Assembly (NCBI GenBank): GCA_003222675.1
Contig: QHWT01000043.1
Span: 62,001 to 126,000, forward strand
DNA length: 64,000 nucleotides
DNA from: Acidobacteriota bacterium
GTDB taxonomy: Bacteria > Acidobacteriota > Vicinamibacteria > Vicinamibacterales > 2-12-FULL-66-21
Reading direction: 5' to 3'
The notes under the pieces were generated by a model. That model saw nothing but the letters and a program-made list of their open reading frames with translations, searched no databases and was not told the DNA's origin. Below are positions 35,602 to 45,437 of this stretch, piece after piece (positions within the stretch are counted from its first letter, which is position 1; every line of letters begins with the position of its first letter). A program made the translations under genes and the position numbers.

Positions 35602-37137
35602 CTAGGTGACGCGCTCGAGATCCCTCGGCGACGGGCCGTTGAACATGGCGCCGAATTTGTCGAAGCGCGATCCGTGACAGGGGCAGTCCCACGATGACGC
35701 GGCGGAGTTCCAGGCGACGATGCATCCGAGGTGCGGGCAGACGGCCGATCGCTTGTGGATCTCTCCGCGTTCGTCTTTGAACACGGCAACCTTCCGTCCG
35801 TGATCGACGATGACGGCGCCGGTGTTCGGCGCGATCTGATCGATCGAGGAGACTTCGCCGGGCGTCAGCCACGAGGCGTACTGGAGCGCCACGTTCAGGT
35901 TTTCTTTCACCCACTCGACGGCGGCGCCGCTGCGCACACGCGAGGGATCGTACAGATCCGTCCACGGATTCGAGCGACCCAGAATCAAATCGGTGAGCAG
36001 GATGCCCGCGATGGTGCCGTGCGTCATCCCCATGCCTGAATCGCCGGTGGCCACGTAGACGTTGCCCGCGTCCAGCGGGTTGCGTCCGATGAAGCCAAGG
36101 CCGTCGACCGTCTCCATGACCTGGCCGGACCAGCGAAACTCTTCCTCACGCGCGGCCGGAAAGCGCTCGCGCGTCCAGGTCGCGAGCCGCTGGAAACGTT
36201 CGTCAGCGTCTTTGGCCTGCCCGGCCTTGTGATCCTCACCGCCGGCGATGAGGATGTCGACCGGGTCATCGTTGTCTCCGCCGAGTTCGCGATTGGTGGT
36301 TCGCTGCAATCGGACGTAGTGATACGGATCTTCCGTGTCCCAGTACAGCGCGTGAGTGATAGCGCCCGGCGGAACGCGCAGGCCAAGGGCATAGGTGTGA
36401 TACGGCGCCTGCTTGGTATGGATCGTGACGAGATCGTTGAACGGGGAATTCGTCGCGATCACCGCGGCGGCTGCCTCAACAGCGATGTGGTCGGCGGTGC
36501 GGACGATCGCAGGCTGCCCGCCTTCGACGGTAACCGCCTTCGTGCCCGTATAAATCTGTCCGCCCAACCGCTGTAAGGCGTTCGCCATCCCCTGGAGGTA
36601 TTTCATGGGATGGAACTGCCCCTGCTGCCGGAACCGGAGGCAGGGGCCACTCTGGAATCCCTGCACCGGTGCCGCGGGCAGCTTGTCCACCTCCACGCCC
36701 GCGGCCCGTGCCGCTTCGAGCTCGCGATCCAGGTCTTTTTCCTTCGCACGCTTGCCAAGGAAGAGATAGCCATCAATCCGCTCGAAGGCGCATGTCAGGT
36801 TCTCGAGCTCGCAGATCGCCTGGATTCGATCGATGGCCGCGCGATGGCTGTCGCAGGCGAGACGCGCACCGTCCGGCCCGTGCAGCCGCAGAATCTCTTC
36901 GTAGCTGTCGTCGATCTGGTTCGACAGGTGCGCGGTCGTGACGGAGGTCTGCCCCGCGCCAATCGCGACCGCGTCGATGACGATTACGGATCGTCCTTCA
37001 CGCGCGAGTTGATACGCGGTTGTGAGGCCCGCGATCCCCGCACCGATCACACACACATCGGCGCGCGCATGCTTGCGCAACGGCGCTGTCGTGACAGCGT
37101 TCGTCGTGTGGTGCCAAAGCGAGTGGCTTCGCGGCAT
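35602..37137 (-). CDS. FAD-dependent oxidoreductase with C-terminal Rieske domain
   Basis: A 511-residue fusion. The N-terminal DAO-type FAD fold has the dinucleotide motif V-I-G-A-G-I-A-G-L-T-T (about 30-40) and a late F-I-G-R-N-P. The Rieske [2Fe-2S] domain near 465-490 has ligands C-P-H-L-G-C and C-P-C-H-G-S. Such FAD-Rieske fusions are widespread but their substrates are not established; amine or amino-acid oxidation is suspected. The last residues run close to the M48 gene, tail to tail. Start ATG 37137. Confidence 0.9.
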   Translation of the reverse strand: MPRSHSLWHHTTNAVTTAPLRKHARADVCVIGAGIAGLTTAYQLAREGRSVIVIDAVAIGAGQTSVTTAHLSNQIDDSYEEILRLHGPDGARLACDSHRAAIDRIQAICELENLTCAFERIDGYLFLGKRAKEKDLDRELEAARAAGVEVDKLPAAPVQGFQSGPCLRFRQQGQFHPMKYLQGMANALQRLGGQIYTGTKAVTVEGGQPAIVRTADHIAVEAAAAVIATNSPFNDLVTIHTKQAPYHTYALGLRVPPGAITHALYWDTEDPYHYVRLQRTTNRELGGDNDDPVDILIAGGEDHKAGQAKDADERFQRLATWTRERFPAAREEEFRWSGQVMETVDGLGFIGRNPLDAGNVYVATGDSGMGMTHGTIAGILLTDLILGRSNPWTDLYDPSRVRSGAAVEWVKENLNVALQYASWLTPGEVSSIDQIAPNTGAVIVDHGRKVAVFKDERGEIHKRSAVCPHLGCIVAWNSAASSWDCPCHGSRFDKFGAMFNGPSPRDLERVT

Positions 37138-37162
37138 AACGGTGAACGAGCAAAATCAGTGC

Positions 37163-37296
37163 TAGGTCGTCGGTGCTCGGTGCACTTAGCATCCGAGCAC
37201 GGAGCGCCTGAGCACGGAGCACCTGAGCACTTAGCACCGGAAGCACCGAGCACCGGAAGCGCCGAGCATCCAGCACTTGGCACCCTTGCACCCAGC
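37163..37296. repeat. Inverted block of ggtgctc / gagcacc units
   Basis: cggtgctcggtgcacttagc at the left and complementary gcaccgagcacc further right, with many gagcacggagc and cctgagcac units between. The same unit, ggtgctcggtgc, appears at 39193-39240. Confidence 0.75.
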
Positions 37297-37576
37297 CCCA
37301 CGAACGAAGACCGTACATGGCAGGACAGGGAGGTCCGAAGACGCTCCCTGCAGCCTGGTGGCAGGGTGGTGGTGGCGGGTCGGTTGCTCCGGCGGAACGC
37401 CGAGGCGGTAAGTTGCCACCCTAAGGAGCAAGCGCGGTGCCACGTGAATTGGCCGAATTCCGATGAAAAGCGCGGAAACCGAAGGTGGAAATGGTAGCGC
37501 GTTACTTCTGCCCTGCGAGCTCGGGGGTAACGCGCGTTATAGAGGGCATGAATCTGCCATCGCGACTAAAGAGGGC
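37297..37576. other. Gene-free region with G-rich inverted repeat
   Basis: No coding frame here is convincing. It holds a G-rich stretch (ctggtggcagggtggtggtg) whose agggtgg can pair with ccaccct about 50 bases later, and paired gcgcgttac / gtaacgcgc at about 37496-37546. It could be a structured RNA or the 5' or 3' end of a transcript. I do not recognise a riboswitch or known RNA family. Confidence 0.35.
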
Positions 37577-38047
37577 TCATTGGCCAGCGTTGCGCGGCGG
37601 TTCGGTTGTGGGGTTGTCCACTGATGGGCCAGGGAAAACATGCGGATCGTGCTGCGCTAACAGGACGCCATTGAAGAACACCGCGGCGCCAAGCGCCGCG
37701 AGGCCGCCGCCGATCCCGATCCCGACGTTCGGCGCACCGGCCGCGAACGCCAGCAGAAGCAGCATCGCGATTCCCAGGCCCATCAACATGACGCCGGCGC
37801 TGCGGTAGCGCTGCGCTGTCGCGCTCACCGGCCGCTTCGCTGAGCTGGTGAGCCGCTCGAAACGCACGGGATCCACTTCGGGCGCCGGCAGAAGGCCCTT
37901 TTCGATGAGCGCGATGCGCTCGCGCACGGCCAGCTCGCGCAGTCGCTGGCGCGCGGTGAAGGCGTACGCGACGAGCCAGAACCCGCCGATCACGATCGCG
38001 CCGAACACGATCGTCCAGATGATGAAAACCGCGTCGCTGTCGTCCAA
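37577..38047 (-). CDS. Small membrane protein with two helices, unknown
   Basis: A 156-residue protein. Helix 1 is FIIWTIVFGAIVIGGFWLVA; a basic stretch (RQRLRELAVRERIALIEKGL) follows, then a second hairpin (MLMGLGIAMLLLLAFAAGAP, G-I-G-I-G-G-G-L-A-A-L-G-A). The A-x-R-E-R-x-A-L-I-E-K-G motif is typical of small DUF6249-like membrane proteins. Start chosen as TTG 38047 because an aggagg site (complement of 38052-38057) sits four bases upstream; an in-frame ATG at 38074 is the alternative. Divergent from the sigma factor gene, with which it may be co-regulated. Confidence 0.65.
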   Translation of the reverse strand: MDDSDAVFIIWTIVFGAIVIGGFWLVAYAFTARQRLRELAVRERIALIEKGLLPAPEVDPVRFERLTSSAKRPVSATAQRYRSAGVMLMGLGIAMLLLLAFAAGAPNVGIGIGGGLAALGAAVFFNGVLLAQHDPHVFPGPSVDNPTTEPPRNAGQ

Positions 38048-38125
38048 TGATCCTCCTGGCGCGTCTGGCTGCATTAGACTGGCCGTCAGGTGGCTTTGTT
38101 TCAGGGCCCGATGTAAATAATCCGC

Positions 38126-38156
38126 TGAAACAATCGGGTTCCCGGCGCGCTCTAAT
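38126..38156 (+). promoter_or_regulatory. Possible ECF-type promoter
   Basis: tgaaac (38126-38131) and tctaat (38151-38156), 19 bases apart, lie just before the sigma factor gene. The -35 resembles ECF elements, the spacing is a little long. Autoregulation is plausible but weakly supported. Confidence 0.25.
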
Positions 38157-38167
38157 GCTGGTGGCGG

Positions 38168-38707
38168 ATGGCGGACTCCGATGAACAGACGCTCATCGAG
38201 CGTTGCCGGCAGGGTGATGACACCGCGTTCACCGAACTGATCGATCGCTACAAAGATCTGGTCTACGGAATGATCTGGCGGCTCGCACCGGACCGGACAC
38301 AGGTGGACGATCTGGCGCAGGACGTGTTCCTGAAAGTGCATCGCGGCCTCCCGTACTTTCGCGGCGAGGCCCGCCTCTCGACGTGGATCTACCGCATCGT
38401 CGCCAACGTCTGCGCGCAGGCGCGCGGCCGGCCCGTGCGCGAGGTGCCGCTCGAGCGCGGGCCGGAGAAGCCGCCGATCGATCCGCCGTCCATCGATGGT
38501 TCGTTCGCGGCTATCGAGCTGCGCGATCGCCTGGAAAAAGCCATCGCGCGGCTGCCGGAGCAGTACCGGTTTCTGATCGCCGCGCACCATCTGCGCGGCG
38601 TGCAGTATGAAGCGCTCGCGGAAGCGCTCGATGTGCCGCTTGGCACCGTGAAGACGCACCTGCACCGCGCCAAGCGCCGCCTGCGGGAGCTGTTATCTGA
38701 AACGTGA
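38168..38707 (+). CDS. ECF RNA polymerase sigma factor
   Basis: A 179-residue sigma factor with region 2 (AFTELIDRYKDLVYGMIWRL, D-D-L-A-Q-D-V-F-L-K-V-H-R-G-L, F-R-G-E-A-R-L-S-T-W-I-Y-R-I) and region 4 (IARLPEQYRFLIAAHHLRGV, L-G-T-V-K-T-H-L-H-R-A-K-R-R-L). The short linker has no anti-sigma-like part. The gene directly before the zinc-finger anti-sigma at 38712 is its usual partner arrangement. The target regulon cannot be read from this sequence. Confidence 0.93.
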   Translation: MADSDEQTLIERCRQGDDTAFTELIDRYKDLVYGMIWRLAPDRTQVDDLAQDVFLKVHRGLPYFRGEARLSTWIYRIVANVCAQARGRPVREVPLERGPEKPPIDPPSIDGSFAAIELRDRLEKAIARLPEQYRFLIAAHHLRGVQYEALAEALDVPLGTVKTHLHRAKRRLRELLSET

Positions 38708-38711
38708 CGCG

Positions 38712-39191
38712 ATGACGTGCCGGGACGTTCTCGATCGTATCGAAGCGCTGGCGGCGGGTGATGAGGCCGCGACGGCGGAGCTCCGCGCGCATCTCGAAGG
38801 CTGTCTCGCGTGCGCGGCGGCCCTCGCGGAGGCACGACGGATTGAAGCCGTGCTGGCCTCCCGTCCGGCGCCGCCCGCGCCCGCCCGGTTCAGCGCAGCC
38901 GTCACGAGCCGCATTCGCCAGGAGCGCTGGCGATCGGAGCAGCACGTCGATCGCCTGTTCAATGTCGTGCTCCTGGCCGGCGTGCTTGCGATCGCCGTCG
39001 GTGTGCTCGCGTTGTTCAACGTCAACGCGATGGCGGCGGCGTTTACCGGCGGCCTTGCGCTCCTGAATCGGTTGAGCGGGGAAATCGTCGTGCAGGCGAC
39101 GCCTGCGTTTTCAACGTATCTCGGCGCGGCGGGGTTCCTCGTCACGGCGCTGTTCGTGTGGTGGTGGGCGGAGCGGAGACTGTCGCTCTAG
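38712..39191 (+). CDS. Zinc-finger anti-sigma factor
   Basis: A 159-residue protein four bases after the sigma gene. The N-terminal zf-HC2 domain (M-T-C-R-D-V, then H-L-E-G-C-L-A-C, HxxxCxxC) holds the sigma factor. Two hydrophobic helices (NVVLLAGVLAIAVGVLALF and TYLGAAGFLVTALFVWWW) anchor it in the membrane, so release by proteolysis or redox is possible. Confidence 0.88.
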   Translation: MTCRDVLDRIEALAAGDEAATAELRAHLEGCLACAAALAEARRIEAVLASRPAPPAPARFSAAVTSRIRQERWRSEQHVDRLFNVVLLAGVLAIAVGVLALFNVNAMAAAFTGGLALLNRLSGEIVVQATPAFSTYLGAAGFLVTALFVWWWAERRLSL

Positions 39192-39192
39192 G

Positions 39193-39240
39193 CGCTGGGT
39201 GCCAGGCGCTACGTGCCGGGTGCTCGGTGCTACGACGCCC
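39193..39240. repeat. Tandem of ggtgct / gggtgcc units
   Basis: gcgctgggtgccaggcgcta, cgtgccgggtgctcggtgct and related units fill the gap between the anti-sigma gene and the recQ stop codon. Same family as 37163-37296. Confidence 0.65.
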
Positions 39241-40708
39241 GAAGTCTCTGCTCTAACGGTTCGCGGCAGTTGTCGCACTCGCCGCAGCGCTCGAAGTCCT
39301 CGCCTTCGCCAAAATAATCGAGCAGGAGCTTCCAGCGGCACGCGGCGCTCTGCGCGTATTGCGCCATGCGTTCGAGCTTCGTTCGATCCGCCTCCTGCCT
39401 TGCAGCATACTGCCGGCCTACTTCTTCGATTCGCTCGATCGGAGGCTCCGTGCCGTTGAGCAGCTGAAAGCGTGAACCGCGGATCTCCCGCACGAGCTTC
39501 AATTCTTTCATCATCGAGAGGATGGATCGCACCTTCGTTTTTGCGACGGTGGAGGCGAGCTCCTGCACGCGCGCGAGCGTGACGGGCGCGTCGCCGGCGG
39601 CGGCCGTGATGAGCGCGTCGCGCACGGCGAGCAGTGCGTCGGCACCCGGGTACTTGCCGCCCATGAAGAACTGATGCGTGCGCCGATCCTCCACGCGGTA
39701 CAGCAGCACACAATCCGCGGGATCGCCGTCGCGGCCCGCGCGTCCGGATTCCTGGTAGTACGATTCGAGCGAACCCGGCATGTCGTAATGCACGACGAAG
39801 CGGATGTCCGCCTTGTCGATGCCCATGCCGAACGCGTTCGTCGCGACGATGGCTTTCAGATCGCCCGCCATGAACCGATCCTGCGTGTCGTGGCGAGCGC
39901 GCGCGGCGAGCCGTCCGTGATACGGCGCGACAGCGAGCCCTTCCGTCTCCAGCATCCGCGTGACGGTTTCGCAGTGCTTCACGGTCGCAACGTAGACGAT
40001 TCCACCGCCCTCGACCGAGCGAAGCCGCTCGATCAGCGTTCGATCCTTCTTCTGCTCGTTCGCGGTGTGCTCGACGCGGTAATGCAGATTGGGACGATAC
40101 ACGCCGAGATTCACAATCGCCGGATCGCGCAGCGCGAGCTGGGTCACGACATCCTGGATTACGTTCTCGGTCGCCGTCGCCGTGAGCGCCAGCACCGGCG
40201 GATGCCTCAATGCCTTGATCGCGCTCCCCAGGGAGAGAAATGCCGGCCTGAAATCGTGTCCCCACTCAGACAGGCAGTGGGCCTCGTCGACGACGAACAG
40301 ATCGATCTCGAGCTTCGAGAGCGTGCCGAGGAAGGCGGCATCTTCGAGGCGTTCCGGCGTCGCGAACACGAAATCGATTGCTCCCGCGGCGATCTCCTCC
40401 ATGGCCCGATCGACGTCCCGCTGCGGGATTGTCGAGTTGACCTCCCGCGCCGAGACCTTCAGCTCCCTGAGTTTGTCCGCCTGATCCTTCATCAGCGCGA
40501 TGAGCGGCGAGACGACGATGGTTGTTCCGGGAAGATGCAAGGCAGGAAGCTGGTAACAGAGCGACTTGCCCGCGCCGGTGGGCATGATCGCGACCGTGTC
40601 GCGTCCGTCGAGAATCGAGCGGATGACTTCCTGCTGACCCGGACGAAAGTCAGACAAGCCGAACGTTCCGCGCATGAGGCGCTTCAGGGATGCAAGCGGG
40701 CGACGCAC
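39230..40708 (-). CDS. recQ: ATP-dependent DNA helicase RecQ
   Basis: A 492-residue helicase: F-R-P-G-Q-Q-E-V-I, Walker [49 protein letters not shown]. The RecQ zinc-binding site is at the end ([19 protein letters not shown]). No HRDC domain follows, so this is a short RecQ. GTG 40708 is chosen as start; the frame continues 40 codons upstream through ggcttcagg repeats, whose peptide has no RecQ character. Role in recombination and repair. Confidence 0.9.
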   Translation of the reverse strand: MRRPLASLKRLMRGTFGLSDFRPGQQEVIRSILDGRDTVAIMPTGAGKSLCYQLPALHLPGTTIVVSPLIALMKDQADKLRELKVSAREVNSTIPQRDVDRAMEEIAAGAIDFVFATPERLEDAAFLGTLSKLEIDLFVVDEAHCLSEWGHDFRPAFLSLGSAIKALRHPPVLALTATATENVIQDVVTQLALRDPAIVNLGVYRPNLHYRVEHTANEQKKDRTLIERLRSVEGGGIVYVATVKHCETVTRMLETEGLAVAPYHGRLAARARHDTQDRFMAGDLKAIVATNAFGMGIDKADIRFVVHYDMPGSLESYYQESGRAGRDGDPADCVLLYRVEDRRTHQFFMGGKYPGADALLAVRDALITAAAGDAPVTLARVQELASTVAKTKVRSILSMMKELKLVREIRGSRFQLLNGTEPPIERIEEVGRQYAARQEADRTKLERMAQYAQSAACRWKLLLDYFGEGEDFERCGECDNCREPLEQRLRAS

Positions 40709-40738
40709 GGGCGTCAACCGAGCAACCTGCGTGCCGCA

Positions 40739-40826
40739 GGGCAGGCTTCGGGCTTCAGGCTCCAGGCTTGAGACTTCAGGGGTTCGCGGTTTTTCCGAAG
40801 CCTGAGGCCCGAAGCCAGAAGCCAGC
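40739..40826. repeat. Tandem/inverted gcttcagg units
   Basis: caggcttcgggcttcaggct, ccaggcttgagacttcaggg, then inverted cgaagcctgaggcccgaagc and cagaagccagc. Same unit as at 16078-16134 and 52704-52727. It can fold back and lies between recQ and the ABC permease. Confidence 0.75.
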
Positions 40827-40827
40827 A

Positions 40828-42519
40828 TCAGTAATACTGTGCGAGGGTCTCACACCGGCTTGCCACGAGGCGGCGGACGGGAATGAAGAGCAGCCTCGAA
40901 ACGATCCACGCCGCGACGAGCCAGACCGCGAGCAGCAACGGCGTGAACTCCGGGCGATGAAGTAGATGCACCGCGAACAGCGCGAGCAGGGCGGACGGCG
41001 CCGCTGAGACGACGAACGAGAGCAGGCCGAGGAGACCTGCCGCCTGATGCGCGTTGCTGCCGTTGCCGATGCTGCTCAGGTCGACGCTTCGTGGAAACAC
41101 TGCCGAGAGCGCGGCGGCAACGGGTGCGACGAGGATGTAGGTTGCCGCGAGCGCGATGAGAAGCGCGAGCCACAGCGCAGGGCTGCCACCCGGAAATAAC
41201 ACCGCGGACAGCGCAAAGCAGCATACGGCGGGTAACGCCGCCACCAGGCCATTGCCGACTGCCTTGCCGGCGAGCAGCTCGCCGAGGCTGAGCGGCAAAA
41301 GCATCTGACGGGTGAACCCCGCCTTGTCGATCGCGAACTGGTTCATCGCGAATGGCAGGATCGACAAGACCGAAATGAACGCCATGAATGTCGCCAGGCT
41401 CAACCCCGTGTCGATACGCACGCCCACGAACGGCATTTCGCCGGTGCGCCGGATCAGGAAGCCGAACACCAGCAGCATCAGCAGCGGCGCGGCGAGCATC
41501 GACCGTCCGCGCGGCGTGCGCATGGCGAGCCGGACATGCGCGAGCGCCACGGCCGATGCGGCAGGCGTCAAACCGGGAATCCTGCGCGACCACAATCCGC
41601 CAAACGCGCCCGCGCGACGTGCGCCGAGTGACTGCGGCATGTCGAGCATCCGTTTGAATGCGCCGAACCCGAGCGCCTGCACGGCGAACGCGATCGCGGC
41701 GAGACCCGCAAGCGGGAAGACGACCGAGCGTCGCGTGCCAGTGCCGGCGGTCGCAACTTTCGTGTACAGCTCGGACGGCAGGTATGCGTATGCACGACGG
41801 GCAGCGATCTCCATGACGGCTGGCGCGTGGGGACTCGGGCGGCGCCCCGCCGACTTCTCCGCGATCCGTTCTGACGCGCGCTGTGCCGTCACGATCGTGG
41901 GGACCAGGCCCAGCATCGGGAGGGCCACCACCAGAAACAGCATCACCAAATCACTGCGCCGGCGATCGCGCAACAGCAAGTGGATCGCCGACGAGATCAG
42001 TGATGTCAGACCGATGATGATCAGCAGGAACGCCGTCCCCGCGATGAGCGCGGAAGCTGCCGACAGCAGGCGTCCGCCGGCGGCAAGGCCGATCGGGATC
42101 GTAGCGAGCGGCGGCATGGTCAGAAGGACCCATGGATCGGCGAGCGCCGCGGTCACGTGCGCCATGTACAATGCGAGTCGCGGAATTGGCAGCAGCAGGA
42201 ACCGGATGGCGTTTCCACCATCGCGCATCGGCAGGATGATCGGACCGATCAACGTGAACGCCGTCGACGCGAGCAGGAAATAGCGCACCAGCGCCATGGG
42301 CAGGAGCCATTCGCCCGTCGCCGTGCCGTGGCCGGCGATCAGCCCGAGCGCCGCCAGCGCGAAACTCGACGGAACCAGCAGCACGAGCGCCATAATCGGG
42401 CCGAGCTTCTCGGTTGCCAGGGAGAACCGCTCGATTGTGTCGCGTGCGCCGGTGCGCTCGAGCGAGTTGACCAGCACCCGCCAGCGCAGCCACAGGAAAG
42501 CGCGGAAGATGCGTGTCAT
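40828..42519 (-). CDS. ABC transporter permease, large multi-pass
   Basis: A 563-residue membrane protein with about twelve hydrophobic segments (such as [54 protein letters not shown]). It begins one base after the stop of the ATPase gene, so they form a two-gene ABC exporter of the type annotated ABC-2. The start ATG 42519 follows the [13 protein letters not shown] pattern. Substrate unknown. Confidence 0.8.
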   Translation of the reverse strand: MTRIFRAFLWLRWRVLVNSLERTGARDTIERFSLATEKLGPIMALVLLVPSSFALAALGLIAGHGTATGEWLLPMALVRYFLLASTAFTLIGPIILPMRDGGNAIRFLLLPIPRLALYMAHVTAALADPWVLLTMPPLATIPIGLAAGGRLLSAASALIAGTAFLLIIIGLTSLISSAIHLLLRDRRRSDLVMLFLVVALPMLGLVPTIVTAQRASERIAEKSAGRRPSPHAPAVMEIAARRAYAYLPSELYTKVATAGTGTRRSVVFPLAGLAAIAFAVQALGFGAFKRMLDMPQSLGARRAGAFGGLWSRRIPGLTPAASAVALAHVRLAMRTPRGRSMLAAPLLMLLVFGFLIRRTGEMPFVGVRIDTGLSLATFMAFISVLSILPFAMNQFAIDKAGFTRQMLLPLSLGELLAGKAVGNGLVAALPAVCCFALSAVLFPGGSPALWLALLIALAATYILVAPVAAALSAVFPRSVDLSSIGNGSNAHQAAGLLGLLSFVVSAAPSALLALFAVHLLHRPEFTPLLLAVWLVAAWIVSRLLFIPVRRLVASRCETLAQYY

Positions 42520-42520
42520 G

Positions 42521-43279
42521 TCAGAGCCAGTCGAAATCGGCCGCAGCGCGCTCGCCGCCAACGAGATCGATGAACAATTCTTCCAGCGTCTTGCCGACGG
42601 CGGCGCCCGACCGCACGTCCGCCAGCGACCCTTGGGCGACGAGGCGTCCCTGCGCAATCACGCCGATGTGTGTCGACAGCCGCTCGACGATTTCGAGAAT
42701 GTGCGACGTGAGAAAGATCGTCCCGCCACGCGCGACGAAGGAGTGCAGCAGATCCTTGATTTGCCGCGAGGCGACTGCATCGATCCCTTCGAAGGGCTCG
42801 TCGAGAAACAGCAGCCGCGGCGCCGGCAGCAACGCGGCCGCGAGCGCAAGCTTCTTGCGCATCCCGTGAGAGAAATCGGCAACCAATGTGGTCGCGGCGG
42901 AATTCAGATCCATCAGCGACAAGAGGTCCGCCGACCGTGACTTGAACGTCTCGTCGGCCATGCCGTGCACCTGGCCGATGAACATCAGCATCTCTGATGC
43001 GGTCAATCGCTCGAACAGCGCGAGGTCCTCGGGAACGACCCCGATGCGGCGCTTGACCGATACGGGATCGGCGATCGGATCGATGCCGAGGATCCGCATG
43101 TCGCCAGCGGTCGGCCGGAGCAGGCCCGTCAGGCACTTGATGGTGGTCGATTTGCCGGCGCCGTTCGGACCGAGGAAACCGTAGAAGCTCCCGGTCGGGA
43201 CGTGGAGATCGATACCGTCCACGGCACGCAGCGATCCAAACGTTCGCGCGAGACCGCGCGTCTCGACGGCGAATTCCAT
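42521..43279 (-). CDS. ABC transporter ATP-binding protein
   Basis: A 252-residue ATPase: Walker A G-P-N-G-A-G-K-S-T-T, Q-loop V-V-P-E-D-L, signature F-S-H-G-M-R-K-K (a variant of LSGGQ), Walker B L-L-F-L-D-E-P-F-E-G-I-D. The Y-G-F-L-G-P-N-G-A-G-K start is typical of ABC-2-type exporters. Partner of the permease at 40828-42519. Its start lies 30 bases from the divergent DUF255 gene. Confidence 0.9.
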   Translation of the reverse strand: MEFAVETRGLARTFGSLRAVDGIDLHVPTGSFYGFLGPNGAGKSTTIKCLTGLLRPTAGDMRILGIDPIADPVSVKRRIGVVPEDLALFERLTASEMLMFIGQVHGMADETFKSRSADLLSLMDLNSAATTLVADFSHGMRKKLALAAALLPAPRLLFLDEPFEGIDAVASRQIKDLLHSFVARGGTIFLTSHILEIVERLSTHIGVIAQGRLVAQGSLADVRSGAAVGKTLEELFIDLVGGERAAADFDWL

Positions 43280-43309
43280 TCACCATGAATTGTATGTCAG
43301 CATGACGGG

Positions 43310-45436
43310 ATGAACCGGCTCGCAGCCGAGCGCAGTCCCTACCTTCTGCAACACGCGGAGAACCCCGTCGACTGGTACCCGTGGGGCGCGGAGGCGTTCG
43401 AGAAAGCCCGGCGCGAGAACAAGCCCATCTTTTTGTCGGTTGGCTATTCGACGTGTCACTGGTGCCACGTCATGGAACACGAGTCGTTCGAGAACGCGGC
43501 CGTCGCGGCCGCGCTCAACGCCGACTTCGTTTCGATCAAGGTCGATCGAGAAGAACGGCCTGACGTGGATCGCGTCTACATGACGTTCGTGCAGTCGACG
43601 AGCGGCTCGGGCGGCTGGCCGATGACAGTGTTTCTTACGCCGGAGCTCAAACCCTTCTTCGGCGGCACGTACTTTCCGCCCACCTCGCGCTGGGGCCGGC
43701 CCGGGTTTCTCGACCTCCTGCAGGAACTGTCGCGCGCGTGGAAGGACGACCGCGCGCGCGTCGATTCCGCGGCGGCGGAGTTGTTCGATCGATTGAAGAC
43801 CGTGACCGGCAGCGATGGTCGTTCGAAGGCGCAGTGCTGGCTTGCGGGACCTGACACGCTTGCCGAGGCGGTGGAGCAGTTCCAGACCGCGTTCGATCGC
43901 CGCAACGGCGGCTTCGGAGAGGCGCCGAAATTTCCGCGACCCGCCGAATTGCTGTTGCTGCTGCGCGAGCACTCGCGCACCCGCACCGCGCCGCCGCTGG
44001 TGATGGCGCTCGATACGCTTCGTGCGATGGCGCTCGGGGGGATGCGCGATCACGTCGGCGGCGGCTTTCATCGATATTCCGTCGACGCCCAGTGGCGCGT
44101 GCCGCATTTCGAGAAGATGTTGTACGACCAGGCGCAGCTCGCGCTCGCGTATCTCGAAGCCGGGCAGGCGACGAACGACGGGTTCTACTCCGCGATCGCC
44201 GAGGACACGCTCGGCTACGTGCTCCGCGATCTGCGGAGCCCCGAGGGGGGCTTTTACTCCGCTGAAGACGCGGACAGCCTGCCGTCGGACGGCAGCGGCG
44301 AGAAACGCGAAGGCGCCTTCTACGTGTGGACCGATGAAGAGATCGGCACGCTGCTTGGCGACGACGCGGAGTTCGTGCGGAAGCGGTTCGGCATCGAACC
44401 GGGAGGCAATGCGCCGCAGGATCCGCAGCAGGAGTTCACGAACCAGAACCTCTTCTACACGGCGCGATCCATCGAAGATATCGCGGCGCGCACCGGGCGC
44501 ACTCCGGATGAAGTCATCGACGCGATAGGGCGATCGCGTCAGGTACTGTTCGAGGCCCGCGCGAAGCGCCACCGGCCGCACCTGGACGACAAGATCATCA
44601 CGTCGTGGAACGGGATGATGATCGCGGCATTCGCACGCGCCGCCCGCGTGCTGCCCACGTGTCCCGACACGCAGGAGTACCTCGCGACGGCGCGATCGGC
44701 CGCCGAGTTCATCAAGGGCGGGCTGTGGAACGGCGCCGAACAGCGGCTTCTGCGGCGATACCGTGACGGTGAGGCGGCCATTGACGCGTATGCGGAAGAT
44801 TACGCGTCGCTCATCTGGGGACTGATCGAGCTGTTCCAGGCCGACGGGGATCCCGCGTGGCTCGAATGGGCGCGAGACCTGCAGGCCCGTCAGGATGCGC
44901 TCTTCTGGGACGAAGCGGAAGCAGGATGGTTCAGTACGACCGGAAAGGACCCCTCTGTGCTGCTGCGGTTGAAAGAGGACTACGACGGCGCTGAACCCTC
45001 GGCGAGCGCGATCTCCGTGCTCAACCTGATCGCACTCGCGCACCTGCTGGACGACGAGGATGCACGGCGAAAGGCGGAGCGCACGCTCGCGCGGTACGGT
45101 CCGAACGCAGGACGCGCGGGACGCGTGATCCCGTTGATGCTCGCGGGCTTGTCCACGTGGCACGCGGCAGCGTCACAGGTGGTGGTGCTCGGTGAACGTG
45201 ACGGTCAGGACACCACGGCGCTGAAGGCCGAGATCTCACGTCACTACCTGCCATTCGCCGTTGTGATTCCCGTGGATCCTGGGGAGCAGCAGGCGCGCCT
45301 CGCGACGCTGATGCCGTTCATCGGCGCGATGCGCATGCAGGACGGCGGTGCGGCGGCGTTCGTATGCCGCAATTTTGCTTGTAAGGCCCCCGTTTCGACG
45401 CCGGAGACTCTGGGGAGCCAACTCGAGGAACCTTGA
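43310..45436 (+). CDS. DUF255 thioredoxin-domain protein (YyaL/SSP411-like)
   Basis: A 708-residue protein with an N-terminal thioredoxin-like domain beginning [20 protein letters not shown] and the active-site motif S-T-C-H-W-C-H-V-M. An alpha/alpha toroid like that of N-acylglucosamine 2-epimerases follows ([23 protein letters not shown]). This is the full family plan and usual length. Proposed roles include redox or sugar-linked functions; none is proven. Confidence 0.93.
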   Translation: MNRLAAERSPYLLQHAENPVDWYPWGAEAFEKARRENKPIFLSVGYSTCHWCHVMEHESFENAAVAAALNADFVSIKVDREERPDVDRVYMTFVQSTSGSGGWPMTVFLTPELKPFFGGTYFPPTSRWGRPGFLDLLQELSRAWKDDRARVDSAAAELFDRLKTVTGSDGRSKAQCWLAGPDTLAEAVEQFQTAFDRRNGGFGEAPKFPRPAELLLLLREHSRTRTAPPLVMALDTLRAMALGGMRDHVGGGFHRYSVDAQWRVPHFEKMLYDQAQLALAYLEAGQATNDGFYSAIAEDTLGYVLRDLRSPEGGFYSAEDADSLPSDGSGEKREGAFYVWTDEEIGTLLGDDAEFVRKRFGIEPGGNAPQDPQQEFTNQNLFYTARSIEDIAARTGRTPDEVIDAIGRSRQVLFEARAKRHRPHLDDKIITSWNGMMIAAFARAARVLPTCPDTQEYLATARSAAEFIKGGLWNGAEQRLLRRYRDGEAAIDAYAEDYASLIWGLIELFQADGDPAWLEWARDLQARQDALFWDEAEAGWFSTTGKDPSVLLRLKEDYDGAEPSASAISVLNLIALAHLLDDEDARRKAERTLARYGPNAGRAGRVIPLMLAGLSTWHAAASQVVVLGERDGQDTTALKAEISRHYLPFAVVIPVDPGEQQARLATLMPFIGAMRMQDGGAAAFVCRNFACKAPVSTPETLGSQLEEP

Positions 45437-45437
45437 G

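Noticed and set aside
40709-40828. Longer N-terminus for RecQ
   Set aside because: The added 40 residues are encoded by the gcttcagg repeat tract and unlike any RecQ.
43280-45163. A 627-residue open frame on the minus strand
   Set aside because: It is antisense to the DUF255 gene, a by-product of high GC content.
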